This document shows positions 17,052-25,465 of a stretch of 64,000 nucleotides of DNA, piece after piece. Position 1 is the stretch's first letter. Each line of letters starts with the position of its first letter. The notes beneath the pieces are model-generated. The model was given only the letters and a program-made list of their open reading frames with translations, was not told where the DNA came from and ran no database searches. Both the position numbers and the translations under genes were made by a program. Source of the DNA: Pseudomonas muyukensis (lineage in GTDB: Bacteria > Pseudomonadota > Gammaproteobacteria > Pseudomonadales > Pseudomonadaceae); assembly GCF_019139535.1 (NCBI RefSeq), contig NZ_CP077073.1, positions 3,996,501-4,060,500 of the forward strand, given 5' to 3'.

Positions 17052-17849
17052 ATGAACATCGACCTCGGCGGACGCACCGCCATCATCAGCGGTTCGACCG
17101 GCGGTATCGGCCTGGCCATCGCCCGCGGCCTGGCCCGCGCCCACGCCGACGTGGTCATCGCCGGCCGTAGCCAGAAGTCGGTCGATGCCGCCCTGGCCGA
17201 ACTGCGCGCCCAGGGCGGGCGTGGCCAGGTGCATGGCGTGGTCGCCGACCTGGGCAGCGCCGCCGGCGCCCAGACCCTGTTCGCCGCGCACCCCCAGGCC
17301 GATATCCTGGTCAACAACCTGGGCATCTACGACGACGTCGACTTCTTCGAAGTGCCAGACAGCGAGTGGGCCCGTTTCTACGAAACCAACGTGCTGTCCG
17401 GCGTGCGCCTGTCCCGTCACTATGCCCCGGGCATGGTGGAAAAAGGCTGGGGCCGCATCCTGTTCATCTCCTCGGAGTCGGGCATTGCCATTCCTGCCGA
17501 CATGATCAACTACGGCGTGACCAAGAGCGCCAACCTGGCGGTCTCCCACGGCCTGGCCAAACGCCTGGCTGGTACCGGCGTCACCGTCAACTCGGTGTTG
17601 CCCGGCCCAACCTTCACCGATGGCGTCGCCAACCTGGTCGCCGAAGCCGCCAAGGCCTCCGGCCGCGACGTCCGTGAAGAAGCCGACAACTTCGTGCGCA
17701 CCGCCCGCCCCAGCTCGATCATCCAGCGCGCCGCCGAAGTGGACGAAGTGGCCCACCTGGTGGTGTACCTGGCCTCGCCGTACTCCTCCGCCACCACCGG
17801 CGCGGCCCTGCGGGTCGACGGCGGCGTGGTCGACAGCATGGCTATCTGA
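17052..17849 (+). CDS. SDR-family NAD(P)-dependent oxidoreductase
   Basis: 265 residues from the ATG at 17052, with AGGAG eight bases upstream. Cofactor motif SGSTGGIGLA is at 13-22, NNLG is at 88-91, the catalytic serine is in FISSESG (about 140), and Tyr154-x-x-x-Lys158 is in NYGVTKS. This is a classical SDR; substrate unknown. It follows the LysR gene by about 95 bases. A strong GC hairpin lies just after its stop, before the next oxidoreductase. Confidence 0.93.
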   Translation: MNIDLGGRTAIISGSTGGIGLAIARGLARAHADVVIAGRSQKSVDAALAELRAQGGRGQVHGVVADLGSAAGAQTLFAAHPQADILVNNLGIYDDVDFFEVPDSEWARFYETNVLSGVRLSRHYAPGMVEKGWGRILFISSESGIAIPADMINYGVTKSANLAVSHGLAKRLAGTGVTVNSVLPGPTFTDGVANLVAEAAKASGRDVREEADNFVRTARPSSIIQRAAEVDEVAHLVVYLASPYSSATTGAALRVDGGVVDSMAI

Positions 17850-17869
17850 CTCGCCCCGAGCTGACTGAA

Positions 17870-17890
17870 GGGGCGGCGCAGCGCCGCCCC
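17870..17890. terminator. GC-rich hairpin after SDR
   Basis: GGGGCGGCGC-A-GCGCCGCCCC, a perfect stem (a smaller loop forms in practice). No T-tract follows, so it may be an attenuating or mRNA-protecting hairpin rather than a true intrinsic terminator. Confidence 0.5.
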
Positions 17891-17931
17891 ACGTACGTGC
17901 CCCACGTTATTCCTTCGTGAAAGGACCCACC

Positions 17932-18915
17932 ATGTCCAATGACCATCAAGCCTGGGGCTGGACCCCAGGTGCCGGCCTCGACGGCCTGCAGTTGATCCGC
18001 AAACCCCTGCCTACCCCCGGCCCCGGCCAGGTGCTGGTGGCCAACCAGGCCATCGCCCTCAACCCGGTGGACTGGAAGATCTGCGAATGGGGCCACGCCG
18101 ATTGGCGCCAGGGCACCGTGCCGGGTGTCGACGGTGCCGGGCTCGTGGTGGCCGTGGGCGAAGGCGTCGACCTGCCGCTGGGCAGCCGCGTCGCCTATCA
18201 CCAGTCGCTGTCGCGCGACGGCAGTTTCGCCGAACACTGCCTGCTCGACGCCAGCCTGGTGATGCACATTCCTGCCAACCTCGACATCGCCGCCGCAGCC
18301 GCGGTGCCATGCCCGGCGCTGACCGCCTGGCAAGCGCTGGCAAAGGTCGCCGAGGGTGCCTCGCGCGATGTGCTGGTAATCGGCGCGGGCGGCGCGGTGG
18401 CGTTCTACCTGGTGCAGTTGGCCGTGCAGCGTGGCTTGCAGGTATGGGCCACGGCCGGGCAGCAGCACCATGCACGCCTGCGCGAACTGGGCGTGGCCGG
18501 GGTGTTCGACTACCGCGCCGGTGATTGGCAAGGGGCCCTGCAGCAGGCCCTGGGCGAGCGCCCGCTGCATGCGCTGTTCGACACCGTCAGTGGTGCCCAC
18601 GCGGCCAGCCTGGCCCACCTGCTGGGATACAACGGCCACCTGGTGTGCATTCAGGATCGTCAGGAGCAGGCGCCGCTGCCGGCTTTCAGCAGCGCGATCT
18701 CGTTGCATGAGGTGGCGCTCAACAGCGTCCATGCCCATGGCCGCCTGCTTGACCGCCAGGCGCTGAAAGCCGAGGGGGAGCGCTTGTTGCAGGCGGTTGC
18801 CGATGGCCGCTTGTTGGCGCCGGCGCGCCAGGACTTTGCGTTCGAGGAACTGCCGGCGGCGTTGCGTCAGCTCAAGGATGGCAGCCGCGTGGGCAAGTGG
18901 GTGACGCGGTTGTAA
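17932..18915 (+). CDS. MDR-family zinc-independent alcohol dehydrogenase/quinone reductase-like
   Basis: 327 residues from the ATG at 17932, with AAGGA seven bases upstream; a GTG five codons earlier was rejected. GroES-like N-terminus includes ALNPVDWKICEWG and PGVDGAGLVVAVGEGV; nucleotide-binding motif VIGAGGAVAFYLVQLA is near 147. The zinc-ligand cysteines of classical alcohol dehydrogenases are absent, so a quinone- or enone-reductase-like activity is more likely. It lies 82 bases after the SDR; the two may share a pathway. Confidence 0.85.
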   Translation: MSNDHQAWGWTPGAGLDGLQLIRKPLPTPGPGQVLVANQAIALNPVDWKICEWGHADWRQGTVPGVDGAGLVVAVGEGVDLPLGSRVAYHQSLSRDGSFAEHCLLDASLVMHIPANLDIAAAAAVPCPALTAWQALAKVAEGASRDVLVIGAGGAVAFYLVQLAVQRGLQVWATAGQQHHARLRELGVAGVFDYRAGDWQGALQQALGERPLHALFDTVSGAHAASLAHLLGYNGHLVCIQDRQEQAPLPAFSSAISLHEVALNSVHAHGRLLDRQALKAEGERLLQAVADGRLLAPARQDFAFEELPAALRQLKDGSRVGKWVTRL

Positions 18916-18952
18916 GGCTTGAGGTAGGACGGGCGTTTTGCAGCGCCTGGAA

Positions 18953-18981
18953 GATCGAGCGCCGCGCGGGCGGCGCTCGAC
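18953..18981. repeat. GATCGAGCGCC-type palindromic repeat, copy 2
   Basis: GATCGAGCGCCGCGCGGGC with GGCGCTCGACC, preceded by CAGCGCCTGGAA and followed by CTATCTAACGGCG. Flanks as well as core match copies 1, 3 and 4, so the repeated unit is roughly 60-80 bases. It lies between convergent dehydrogenase genes. Confidence 0.6.
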
Positions 18982-19014
18982 CTGATAGGCGCTGCCTATC
19001 TAACGGCGGGCCCC

Positions 19015-20067
19015 TCACCCCCGCAACGTAGCCATGTCGATCACGAAACGGTACTTCACATCCCCCGCGATCATCCGCGCGTACGCCTGATTGATATCAG
19101 CAATATCCAGCATCTCGACATCGCAACCGATCCCATGCTCGGCGCAGAAATCCAGGACCTCCTGGGTTTCGGCGATCCCGCCGATCATCGAGCCCGCCAG
19201 CACCCGGCGCTTGGTCACCAGGTGGGCAGCATGCACCGGTGTCTGGATCGGCTCGACCAGCCCGACCAGAATATGCACGCCGTCGAACTTCAAGGTCTCC
19301 AGGTACGGGTTGAGGTCGTGCGGCACCGGGATGGTGTCGAGCAGGAAATCGAAACGCTCGGCCGCCGCGCGCATCTGCTCGGCATCGGTGGACAGGATCA
19401 CATGGTCCGCGCCCTGGCGTCGGGCCTCCTCGGCCTTGGCCAGGGAGCGGGTGAACAGGGTCACTTCGGCGCCCAGGGCCTTGGCGAACTTGATGCCCAT
19501 ATGGCCCAGGCCGCCCATGCCCAGCACGCCGACCTGGTGCCCGGGGCCGACGCCGTGGTGCTTGAGCGGCGAATAGGTGGTGATGCCGGCGCAGAGGATC
19601 GGTGCCGCGCTGGGGAGATCCAGGCCCTGCGGCAGGCGCAGCACGAAGTGCTCGCTGACCACGATGCTGCTGGCATAGCCGCCCAGGGTGTTGCTGGCAT
19701 CGATGCGGTCAGGGCTGGCGTAGGTCATGGTCGGGCCTTCCAGGCAATACTGCTCGAGGTCCTGGCGGCAGGCTGCGCAGTGGCGGCACGAATCGACCAT
19801 GCAACCGACACCGACCAGGTCACCAACCTGGTGGCGGCTGACCTGGTCGCCCACGGCGCTGACCCGGCCGACGATCTCGTGGCCCGGCATCAGCGGATAC
19901 ACGGCAATGCCCCACTCGTTGCGGGCCTGGTGGATATCGGAATGGCAGACGCCACAGTAGAGGATCTCGATCACCACATCGTCCGCGCGCGGGCTGCGGC
20001 GCTGGAAGGTCATGGGGGCCAGAGGGCTGGAGGGAGACTGGGCGGCATAGCCGATGGCGGTGTACAT
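19015..20067 (-). CDS. Zinc-dependent alcohol dehydrogenase/aldehyde reductase (YahK/CAD type)
   Basis: 350 residues. Catalytic zinc region CGVCHSD (Cys41, His42) and GHE (62-64); structural zinc cysteines Cys94, Cys97, Cys100 and Cys108 (CRHCAACRQDLEQYC); nucleotide-binding GMGGLGHMGIKFAKALGA. The plan matches the NADP-dependent cinnamyl-alcohol-dehydrogenase group that includes E. coli YahK, broad aldehyde reductases. It is divergent from an AraC gene, with a direct-repeat operator candidate in the shared region. Confidence 0.92.
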   Translation of the reverse strand: MYTAIGYAAQSPSSPLAPMTFQRRSPRADDVVIEILYCGVCHSDIHQARNEWGIAVYPLMPGHEIVGRVSAVGDQVSRHQVGDLVGVGCMVDSCRHCAACRQDLEQYCLEGPTMTYASPDRIDASNTLGGYASSIVVSEHFVLRLPQGLDLPSAAPILCAGITTYSPLKHHGVGPGHQVGVLGMGGLGHMGIKFAKALGAEVTLFTRSLAKAEEARRQGADHVILSTDAEQMRAAAERFDFLLDTIPVPHDLNPYLETLKFDGVHILVGLVEPIQTPVHAAHLVTKRRVLAGSMIGGIAETQEVLDFCAEHGIGCDVEMLDIADINQAYARMIAGDVKYRFVIDMATLRG

Positions 20068-20135
20068 GCGGGACCTCTCGGGCGGAACGGAACAGGCCGC
20101 GCATTCTGCGCAGCCGGGCCGCCCTCGACCACGGT

Positions 20136-20167
20136 CGATTCTCCGGCATGCATGCCCGATTCTCCGG
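20136..20167. promoter_or_regulatory. Direct repeats, candidate AraC-type operator
   Basis: CGATTCTCCGG occurs twice, at 20136-20146 and 20157-20167, exactly 21 bases apart (two helical turns), in the divergent region between the aldehyde reductase and the AraC gene. Spacing and orientation are those expected for AraC-family half-sites. Confidence 0.5.
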
Positions 20168-20243
20168 ATCTGCCTATCGACAGCTGGCGCTTGCGCGTGA
20201 ATTTGCGAAGATACGACTGTCCGATTCTCTACCCGGGGCCATC

Positions 20244-21149
20244 ATGCACCTGACTCGCCACGTGGATGCCAACGCCACGCTCTGCTCGCTGATCCGTCGC
20301 CTCGCCACAGGCCCGGGGTTCGTGCCCACCGCCCTGGCGCAGGTGCAGGTGCTGAGCTGGGAGCACTACGTGGCCAGCAGCCCGCAGATCTACGAGCCCA
20401 GCCTGATCATCCTCGCCCAGGGCAGCAAGCTGGCACGCCTGGGGCCGCGCACCCTGGAGTACGGCGCCGGGCATTACCTGGTACAGGCGCTGTCGGTGCC
20501 GTTCATGTGCGAGACCTTCGCCACCCCCGACGCCCCGCTGTTGGGGGTGGCGGTGGATATCGACCGGAGCCTGCTCGGCGAGCTGGTACAGAGCATGAAC
20601 CTGGCCCCCGACGCCGCCGTACAGGCCCAGACCCCGCAATCGATGACGTCGGCGGCGCTGGACGCGGCCATGCGCGACAGCGTCGAACGCCTGCTGCAGT
20701 GCCTGCAGGACCCGCTGGACGCCAAGGTGCTGGGCCCGGCACGGGTGCGCGAAGTGCTCTATACCGCCTTGCGCGGCCCGCAGGCCGGGGTGCTGCGGGC
20801 ACTGGTCGAGCAGCAGGGGCACTTTGCCCGCATCGCCGCGGCGTTGAGCTACCTGCGCCTGCATTACGCCGAACCGCTGGGGGTCGATGAACTGGCCAGC
20901 CGGGCCAACATGAGCGTGTCGACCTTCCATGAGCACTTCAAGCGCTGCACCGACCTGGCGCCGATGCAGTACCTCAAGCGCCTGCGCTTGCTCAAGGCGC
21001 AGCAGATGCTGATCGGCGAAGGCCTGGGGGTGGCCCAGGTGGCGCACCGGGTTGGCTACCAGAGCACGTCGCAGTTCAGCCGCGAGTACAAGCGCCAGTT
21101 TGCCCGCAGTCCTGGGGAAGAGTTGCCCTATCAGCGCTTGCCGGTGTGA
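20244..21149 (+). CDS. AraC-family transcriptional regulator
   Basis: 301 residues from the ATG at 20244; the ORF extends upstream through the intergenic repeats, but the family N-terminus begins MHLTRHVDANATLCSLIRRL. N-terminal domain is of the AraC_N type (YEPSLIILAQGSKLARLG, LVQALSVPFMCET). The C-terminal HTH pair is ELASRANMSVSTFHEHFKRC and VAHRVGYQSTSQFSREYKRQ. It is divergent from the aldehyde reductase gene and the likely activator of it; this pairing is frequent in pseudomonads. Confidence 0.9.
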   Translation: MHLTRHVDANATLCSLIRRLATGPGFVPTALAQVQVLSWEHYVASSPQIYEPSLIILAQGSKLARLGPRTLEYGAGHYLVQALSVPFMCETFATPDAPLLGVAVDIDRSLLGELVQSMNLAPDAAVQAQTPQSMTSAALDAAMRDSVERLLQCLQDPLDAKVLGPARVREVLYTALRGPQAGVLRALVEQQGHFARIAAALSYLRLHYAEPLGVDELASRANMSVSTFHEHFKRCTDLAPMQYLKRLRLLKAQQMLIGEGLGVAQVAHRVGYQSTSQFSREYKRQFARSPGEELPYQRLPV

Positions 21150-21182
21150 GGCACGCGCCAAGGCTGGCAGCGGATTCATCCG

Positions 21183-21210
21183 CGATGCGCCGCGCGGGCG
21201 GCGCTCGATC
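21183..21210. repeat. GATCGAGCGCC-type palindromic repeat, copy 3
   Basis: CGATGCGCCGCGCGGGC followed by GGCGCTCGATC and TGACAGGCGCCG, the right half being identical to copy 2. Lies between the converging AraC and TetR genes. Confidence 0.55.
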
Positions 21211-21241
21211 TGACAGGCGCCGTCCCCCCCCCGACCAACCC

Positions 21242-21838
21242 TCACTGGCGCAACACCATCGCCACGATGATCGCCTGCAACTCCCGCTTGGCCGCCTCAA
21301 CCTCCAGCTCACCACAGGCCGCCGCCAGTGACAGCGCATCCGCCGCCCCCACCACGCCCCAAAGCCCGGCCACGCCGATCTCGCCAGCCGCGGCGAACGG
21401 CGCCAGGGCCTGTCGGCACTTGTCCATGAACGGCCCGTCATAGCCGCGCTTGAGCGCCTCCATCTCCGGCGAAGCGGCCAGCGCCGCGCTGACCCCGGGA
21501 ATCTCCCGGCCCTGGGTGGCCACGCAATCCACATAGGCCTCGGCAATCACCCAGGCCCGGTCCGCCAGGTCGGCCGCGCAACCGGCCAGGGCACGCTCGA
21601 GCATCGCGGTCTGGCGCGCGTCGTACTCCTGGTACAAGGCCACCAGCAGCCCCGTACGGGTCTGGAAATGGTCATACACCACAGGCTTGGTCACCCCGGC
21701 CTGCTCGGCCAGGCGCCCCAGGCTCAGGGCCTCGGTGCCCTCCTCACGGACCAGTCGCCAGGCCACATCCAGCAACTGGCGCCGGCGCTCGTCGCGCGAC
21801 AGGCGTTTGCGCGCCACGGGTTTGTGCTCGCTTGACAT
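21242..21838 (-). CDS. TetR-family transcriptional regulator
   Basis: 198 residues. HTH at about 20-65: RRRQLLDVAWRLVREEGTEA, then LGRLAEQAGVTKPVVYDHF. The C-terminal half is a variable ligand-binding domain. It is divergent from an NAD(P)H oxidoreductase, with tandem GTAACTTACC elements in the intergenic region, so it most likely represses that gene and itself. Ligand unknown. Confidence 0.92.
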   Translation of the reverse strand: MSSEHKPVARKRLSRDERRRQLLDVAWRLVREEGTEALSLGRLAEQAGVTKPVVYDHFQTRTGLLVALYQEYDARQTAMLERALAGCAADLADRAWVIAEAYVDCVATQGREIPGVSAALAASPEMEALKRGYDGPFMDKCRQALAPFAAAGEIGVAGLWGVVGAADALSLAAACGELEVEAAKRELQAIIVAMVLRQ

Positions 21839-21841
21839 CGA

Positions 21842-21878
21842 TTACCTACCAAAAGTAACTTACCAAAGGTAACTTACC
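21842..21878. promoter_or_regulatory. Tandem TetR operator candidate
   Basis: AGTAACTTACC (21854-21864) and the perfect palindrome GGTAA-C-TTACC (21868-21878) lie 14 bases apart, with further TACC elements at 21843-21850. They sit immediately upstream of the TetR start and about 50 bases before the divergent reductase, where a repressor would block both promoters. Confidence 0.6.
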
Positions 21879-21930
21879 GCGAGTATATAGCGCTCGCCGC
21901 GCCCTTGCATCCCGTTCCCGGAGATCCGCT

Positions 21931-22530
21931 ATGCATGCCTTGATCGTCATCGGCCATCACGACCCCGACTCCCTCACCCACGCCCTGGCTCGGCAGATCG
22001 CCGCCGGCCTGCACGCCAGCGGCCACACCAGCGAATTGGCCGACCTCGCCGCCGAAGGCTTCGACCCGCGCTTCAGCCTGGCCGACCACGCCGTGCATCG
22101 CCGCCAGGGCAAGCCGCCCGCCGATGTGCTGGCCGAACAGGCGCGCATCGAGCGCGCCGATACCCTGCTGCTGGTCTACCCCATCTACTGGTGGTCGCTG
22201 CCCGCCCTGCTCAAGGGCTGGGTCGAGCGGGTGTTCAGCAACGGCTGGGCCTTCGACCAGGCCGCCGACGGCTCCACCACCAAGCGTCTGCGCGGCATGA
22301 CCGCGCATCTGGTAGGCGTTGCCGGCGCCGATGCCAGCACCTTCGAGCGACACGGCTACCGCGAAGCCATGCGGGTGCAGATCGAGCACGGCATCTTCGA
22401 CTATTGCGGGGCCCAGGTGCTCAGTTCGACACTGCTAGCCGACAGCGAGGGCGGTCATCCCCAGGCCCTGATCGAACAGGCCAAAGGCCTTGGCCAGTCG
22501 CTGTTCAACGAGCTCGACAGCGCCGCCTGA
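21931..22530 (+). CDS. Flavodoxin-fold NAD(P)H dehydrogenase (quinone)
   Basis: 199 residues. N-terminal flavin phosphate loop VIGHHDPDSLTHAL, and the family motif LLLVYPIYWWSLPALLKGWV followed by ERVFSNGWAF, as in NQO1/KefF/MdaB-type FMN or FAD quinone reductases. These carry out two-electron quinone or azo reduction in the cytosol. GGAG precedes the start. Control by the divergent TetR gene suggests induction by a quinone or electrophile (inference). Confidence 0.9.
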   Translation: MHALIVIGHHDPDSLTHALARQIAAGLHASGHTSELADLAAEGFDPRFSLADHAVHRRQGKPPADVLAEQARIERADTLLLVYPIYWWSLPALLKGWVERVFSNGWAFDQAADGSTTKRLRGMTAHLVGVAGADASTFERHGYREAMRVQIEHGIFDYCGAQVLSSTLLADSEGGHPQALIEQAKGLGQSLFNELDSAA

Positions 22531-22533
22531 CGC

Positions 22534-23079
22534 CTAATGCGCCAGGGGCCACTCGGCCAAGGGCCAATAGCGTCCCTTGCGCGACTCGTACAAGGTGAAG
22601 TGCCGCGCCGCCAGGAAAAACGCCGGTGCTTCACCGGCTTCCGGCAACTGCCCGCGAAAATCCCGCGACAGGGTCAGGTGAGGCCGGTACTCGCGGGTCG
22701 GCGCCTCGATTCCCAGCGGCAACAGCGTCTGGTGCAGGGCATAAACCAGCTGGCGCAAGGCGACGGGCGCCTGCTCGGGCTCCAGCACCAGCGCGTCGGC
22801 ACGCGGCCACACCTGCAAGCGGTCCAGCACCACGCGCAACGGCCCCTGCGGGCGGCTCACCCGTTCGACCGCAGCGCAGATCGCCGGCACCTGGGCCGCG
22901 TCGACATCGCCCAAAAACACCAGGGTCACGTGGAAGTTCTCGGCCGGCACCGGCTTGCCGCTGCGCAGGCCCAGGCCTCGGCGCCATTGCGCCAGGGCCC
23001 GGCACTGCGCAGCGGCGACCGGCAGGGCGAAGAACAGGCGCTTGAAGGGCGCCCCGCTTGGGCGTGCATCCTGGACCAT
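22534..23079 (-). CDS. thpR: RNA 2',3'-cyclic phosphodiesterase
   Basis: 181 residues from the ATG at 23079, with AAGGAG seven bases upstream; the longer ORF was rejected. The two HxTL motifs of the 2H phosphoesterase (LigT) superfamily are present: HVTL at 50-53 and HLTL at 134-137. The enzyme opens 2',3'-cyclic phosphate RNA ends and can ligate tRNA halves in vitro. It converges with the reductase gene, with only three bases between stops. Confidence 0.92.
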   Translation of the reverse strand: MVQDARPSGAPFKRLFFALPVAAAQCRALAQWRRGLGLRSGKPVPAENFHVTLVFLGDVDAAQVPAICAAVERVSRPQGPLRVVLDRLQVWPRADALVLEPEQAPVALRQLVYALHQTLLPLGIEAPTREYRPHLTLSRDFRGQLPEAGEAPAFFLAARHFTLYESRKGRYWPLAEWPLAH

Positions 23080-23294
23080 GTGGCGCTCCTTGGCAGCGGA
23101 TCGAAGGTTCGAGTGTACCGTCCTGGCCATCGGAAAAGGCTGCACAACCTGTTGAATCGTTTACGCAACCTGTAGGCCATCCCACCTAAGTCGCGGGGAT
23201 TTGTCGCAACAATAGGTACAAACCCAGCCCACGATTGTTTATGCTGGCGGGCTTAAGCCATGGCGCATGGCCATTTTTCGACAAGTAAACGTCC

Positions 23295-24194
23295 ATGAAA
23301 ATTGCACTCGTACTGATCTTCGTATGCTCGATCGCCTATGTTCACCTGCGCGGTCGGGTTCGCCACAAACTGACTCGCCAGCTGGGTGACCACTCCAGTT
23401 TCCTGGCCCCGGTCAACGCCTTCCTCTACCTGTTCTCCAAGCACCCGGCCAAGCCGTACCTGCCGGTGGAGGCCTTCCCCGAGCTGAAGGTGCTGCAGGA
23501 CCACTGGCAGGAAATCCGCGCCGAAGGCCAACAGCTGCTGCAGGCCGGCGAGATCAAGAAGTCCGACAACTATGACGATGTCGGCTTCAACTCGTTCTTC
23601 AAGACCGGCTGGAAACGCTTCTACCTGAAGTGGTACGGCGAGAGCCACCCTTCGGCGATGACCCTGTGCCCACGCACCACCGAACTGCTGCAAGGCATCG
23701 GCTCGGTCAAGGCGGCGATGTTCGCCACCTTGCCGCCAGGCGCCAAGCTGGTGCGCCACCGCGACCCCTACGCCGGTTCCTACCGCTACCACCTGGGCCT
23801 GGACACGCCCAACGACGACGGCTGCTACATCGACGTCGACGGCGAGAAGTACTCCTGGCGCGACGGCGAGGGCGTGGTGTTCGACGAGACCTACATCCAC
23901 TACGCCGCCAACACCACCGAGCACAACCGCATCATCCTGTTCTGCGACGTCGAGCGCCCGCTCAAGTACCGCTGGGCGAGCGCCTTCAACCGTTGGTTCA
24001 GCCGCAACGTCATGGCTGCCGCCGCAGCCCCCAACGACGCCAGCGACAAGACCGGCGGCATCAACCGCCTGTTCACCCGCATCTACAAGATCCGTGAACG
24101 CGGCAAGGCCATGAAAAAGCGCAACCGCACCCGCTACTACCTGGAAAAGTGGGCGGTGGTCGCGGCGCTGGTGCTGGTCTTCATCTACATCTGA
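23295..24194 (+). CDS. lpxO: Lipid A 2-hydroxylase-type aspartyl/asparaginyl beta-hydroxylase
   Basis: 299 residues. N-terminal membrane anchor (about 2-17), Fe(II)/2-oxoglutarate dioxygenase core with HRDPYAGSYRYH (His155, Asp157) and distal His202 followed by Arg212, then a second hydrophobic segment at the extreme C-terminus (WAVVAALVLVFIYI). Length and layout match LpxO, which 2-hydroxylates a lipid A secondary acyl chain at the inner membrane. Pseudomonads often have two LpxO paralogues; which one this is cannot be told here. Confidence 0.88.
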   Translation: MKIALVLIFVCSIAYVHLRGRVRHKLTRQLGDHSSFLAPVNAFLYLFSKHPAKPYLPVEAFPELKVLQDHWQEIRAEGQQLLQAGEIKKSDNYDDVGFNSFFKTGWKRFYLKWYGESHPSAMTLCPRTTELLQGIGSVKAAMFATLPPGAKLVRHRDPYAGSYRYHLGLDTPNDDGCYIDVDGEKYSWRDGEGVVFDETYIHYAANTTEHNRIILFCDVERPLKYRWASAFNRWFSRNVMAAAAAPNDASDKTGGINRLFTRIYKIRERGKAMKKRNRTRYYLEKWAVVAALVLVFIYI

Positions 24195-24224
24195 TCCCCC
24201 TGCGCAAACCGGCTCCTGCCCATC

Positions 24225-24250
24225 CGCAGGAGCCGGCCTTGCCGGCGAAC
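24225..24250. repeat. Single REP
   Basis: CAGGAGCCGGCCTTGCCGGC followed by GAACATCGGCG, one REP arm after lpxO without its partner arm. Confidence 0.65.
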
Positions 24251-24361
24251 ATCGGCGCAGCCGCTCGTAGCCCGCCACACCCACGCAGCTCCCCTTCCCC
24301 CGAACAGCCCACTTTCGTCTAGCCTGAAAGCTCCTGTTGCCAACCTCGCAAGGTGAACACG

Positions 24362-24700
24362 ATGAGCATGATGGACTGGGACGCCTACCGTAAGCAGTTG
24401 ATGGCCGGCATCGGCGATCTCAAGCAGCTCTCCCCCGATACCGTGGCCGGCTACATGACCGCCAGCGGCGCCGGGGCCAAGACCAACCACCTGGATGCCA
24501 AGACCCGCGAACTGATCTCCCTGGCCGTGGCCGTCACCACCCGCTGCGACGGCTGCATCGCCGTGCACTCGCAGCAGGCGGTCAAGCACGGCGCCAGCCG
24601 CGAGGAAATCGCCGAAGCCCTGGGGGTGGCGGTGGCGATGAATGCTGGCGCCGCGCTGGTCTACTCGGCCCGGGCCCTGGATGCCGTGGGCAAGGCCTGA
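24362..24700 (+). CDS. Small AhpD/carboxymuconolactone decarboxylase-family protein
   Basis: 112 residues from the ATG at 24362, with AAGG eight bases upstream; a GTG three codons earlier is possible. Redox motif TTRCDGCIAVH (Cys62, Cys65, His69). Single-domain proteins of this type form oligomers with alkylhydroperoxidase-like fold; the substrate is unknown. It is followed after about 80 bases by a GNAT gene on the same strand. Confidence 0.88.
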   Translation: MSMMDWDAYRKQLMAGIGDLKQLSPDTVAGYMTASGAGAKTNHLDAKTRELISLAVAVTTRCDGCIAVHSQQAVKHGASREEIAEALGVAVAMNAGAALVYSARALDAVGKA

Positions 24701-24778
24701 CCCGGCCAGGCGTCGCCGCCCTTGCGCGGCGGCGCCGCGCCGCCCAGACTGAGCGGCTCAGTACCCGCAGGAACCGCC

Positions 24779-25348
24779 ATGATCCAGATCCGCCCCATGA
24801 CCCCGGAAGATTTCGAACGCTTCTGGCCGACCTTCCAGGCCATCGTCCAGGCCCGCCAGACCTACGCCTTCGACCCCGGGCTCGATTTCGAGCGGGCCCG
24901 CGCGCTGTGGCTGGAAACCCCGCTGCGCACGCTGGTGGCCGAAGAGGACGGCGCATTGCTCGGTTCGTATTTCCTCAAGGCCAATGCCGCCGGGCCCGGT
25001 GGCCACGTGGGCAACTGCGGCTACATGGTCTGTGCCAGCGCCCGTGGCCGCGGCGTGGCCAGGTTGATGTGCGAGCACTCGCAGAAACTCGCCCGCCAGG
25101 AAGGTTTCCTGGCCCTGCAGTTCAACTCGGTGGTGGCGACCAACGAGGTGGCCGTGGCGCTATGGCACAAGCTTGGCTTCGAGACGGTCGGGCGCTTGCC
25201 CAAGGCCTATCGCCATGCCGAACAGGGCCTGGTGGACTGCCTGGTGATGTACAAGTGGCTGGCCGATGAGCCAGTGCTGGAGAAACCGCCGCTGCTGATA
25301 GGCCGCAAGAATATCGAGGCGCGGGTATCACGCCGGCGCGGTCGCTGA
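24779..25348 (+). CDS. GNAT-family N-acetyltransferase
   Basis: 189 residues from the ATG at 24779, preceded by AGGA. Starts IQIRPMTPEDFERFWPTFQA; acetyl-CoA-binding region YMVCASARGRGVARLMCEHS; then LQFNSVVATNEVAVALWHKL and GFETVGRLP, which is the standard GNAT C-terminal half for small-molecule or amino-acid acetyltransferases of the YhhY/PhnO kind. Substrate unknown. Confidence 0.88.
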   Translation: MIQIRPMTPEDFERFWPTFQAIVQARQTYAFDPGLDFERARALWLETPLRTLVAEEDGALLGSYFLKANAAGPGGHVGNCGYMVCASARGRGVARLMCEHSQKLARQEGFLALQFNSVVATNEVAVALWHKLGFETVGRLPKAYRHAEQGLVDCLVMYKWLADEPVLEKPPLLIGRKNIEARVSRRRGR

Positions 25349-25362
25349 GCGGCACGCCAGAG

Positions 25363-25434
25363 GCATAGGCGCCGGTTTGCCGGCGAACACGGGGCACACG
25401 GGGCCTGGTTCGCCAGCAAGGCTGGCGCCTACCG
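25363..25434. repeat. REPIN, short spacer
   Basis: ATAGGCGCCGGTTTGCCGGC arm, spacer of about 23 bases, TTCGCCAGCAAGGCTGGCGC arm; lies between the converging GNAT and outer-membrane protein genes. Confidence 0.7.
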
Positions 25435-25465
25435 ATTGCGAGGGGGGGTGAGATCGTTCAGGCGC

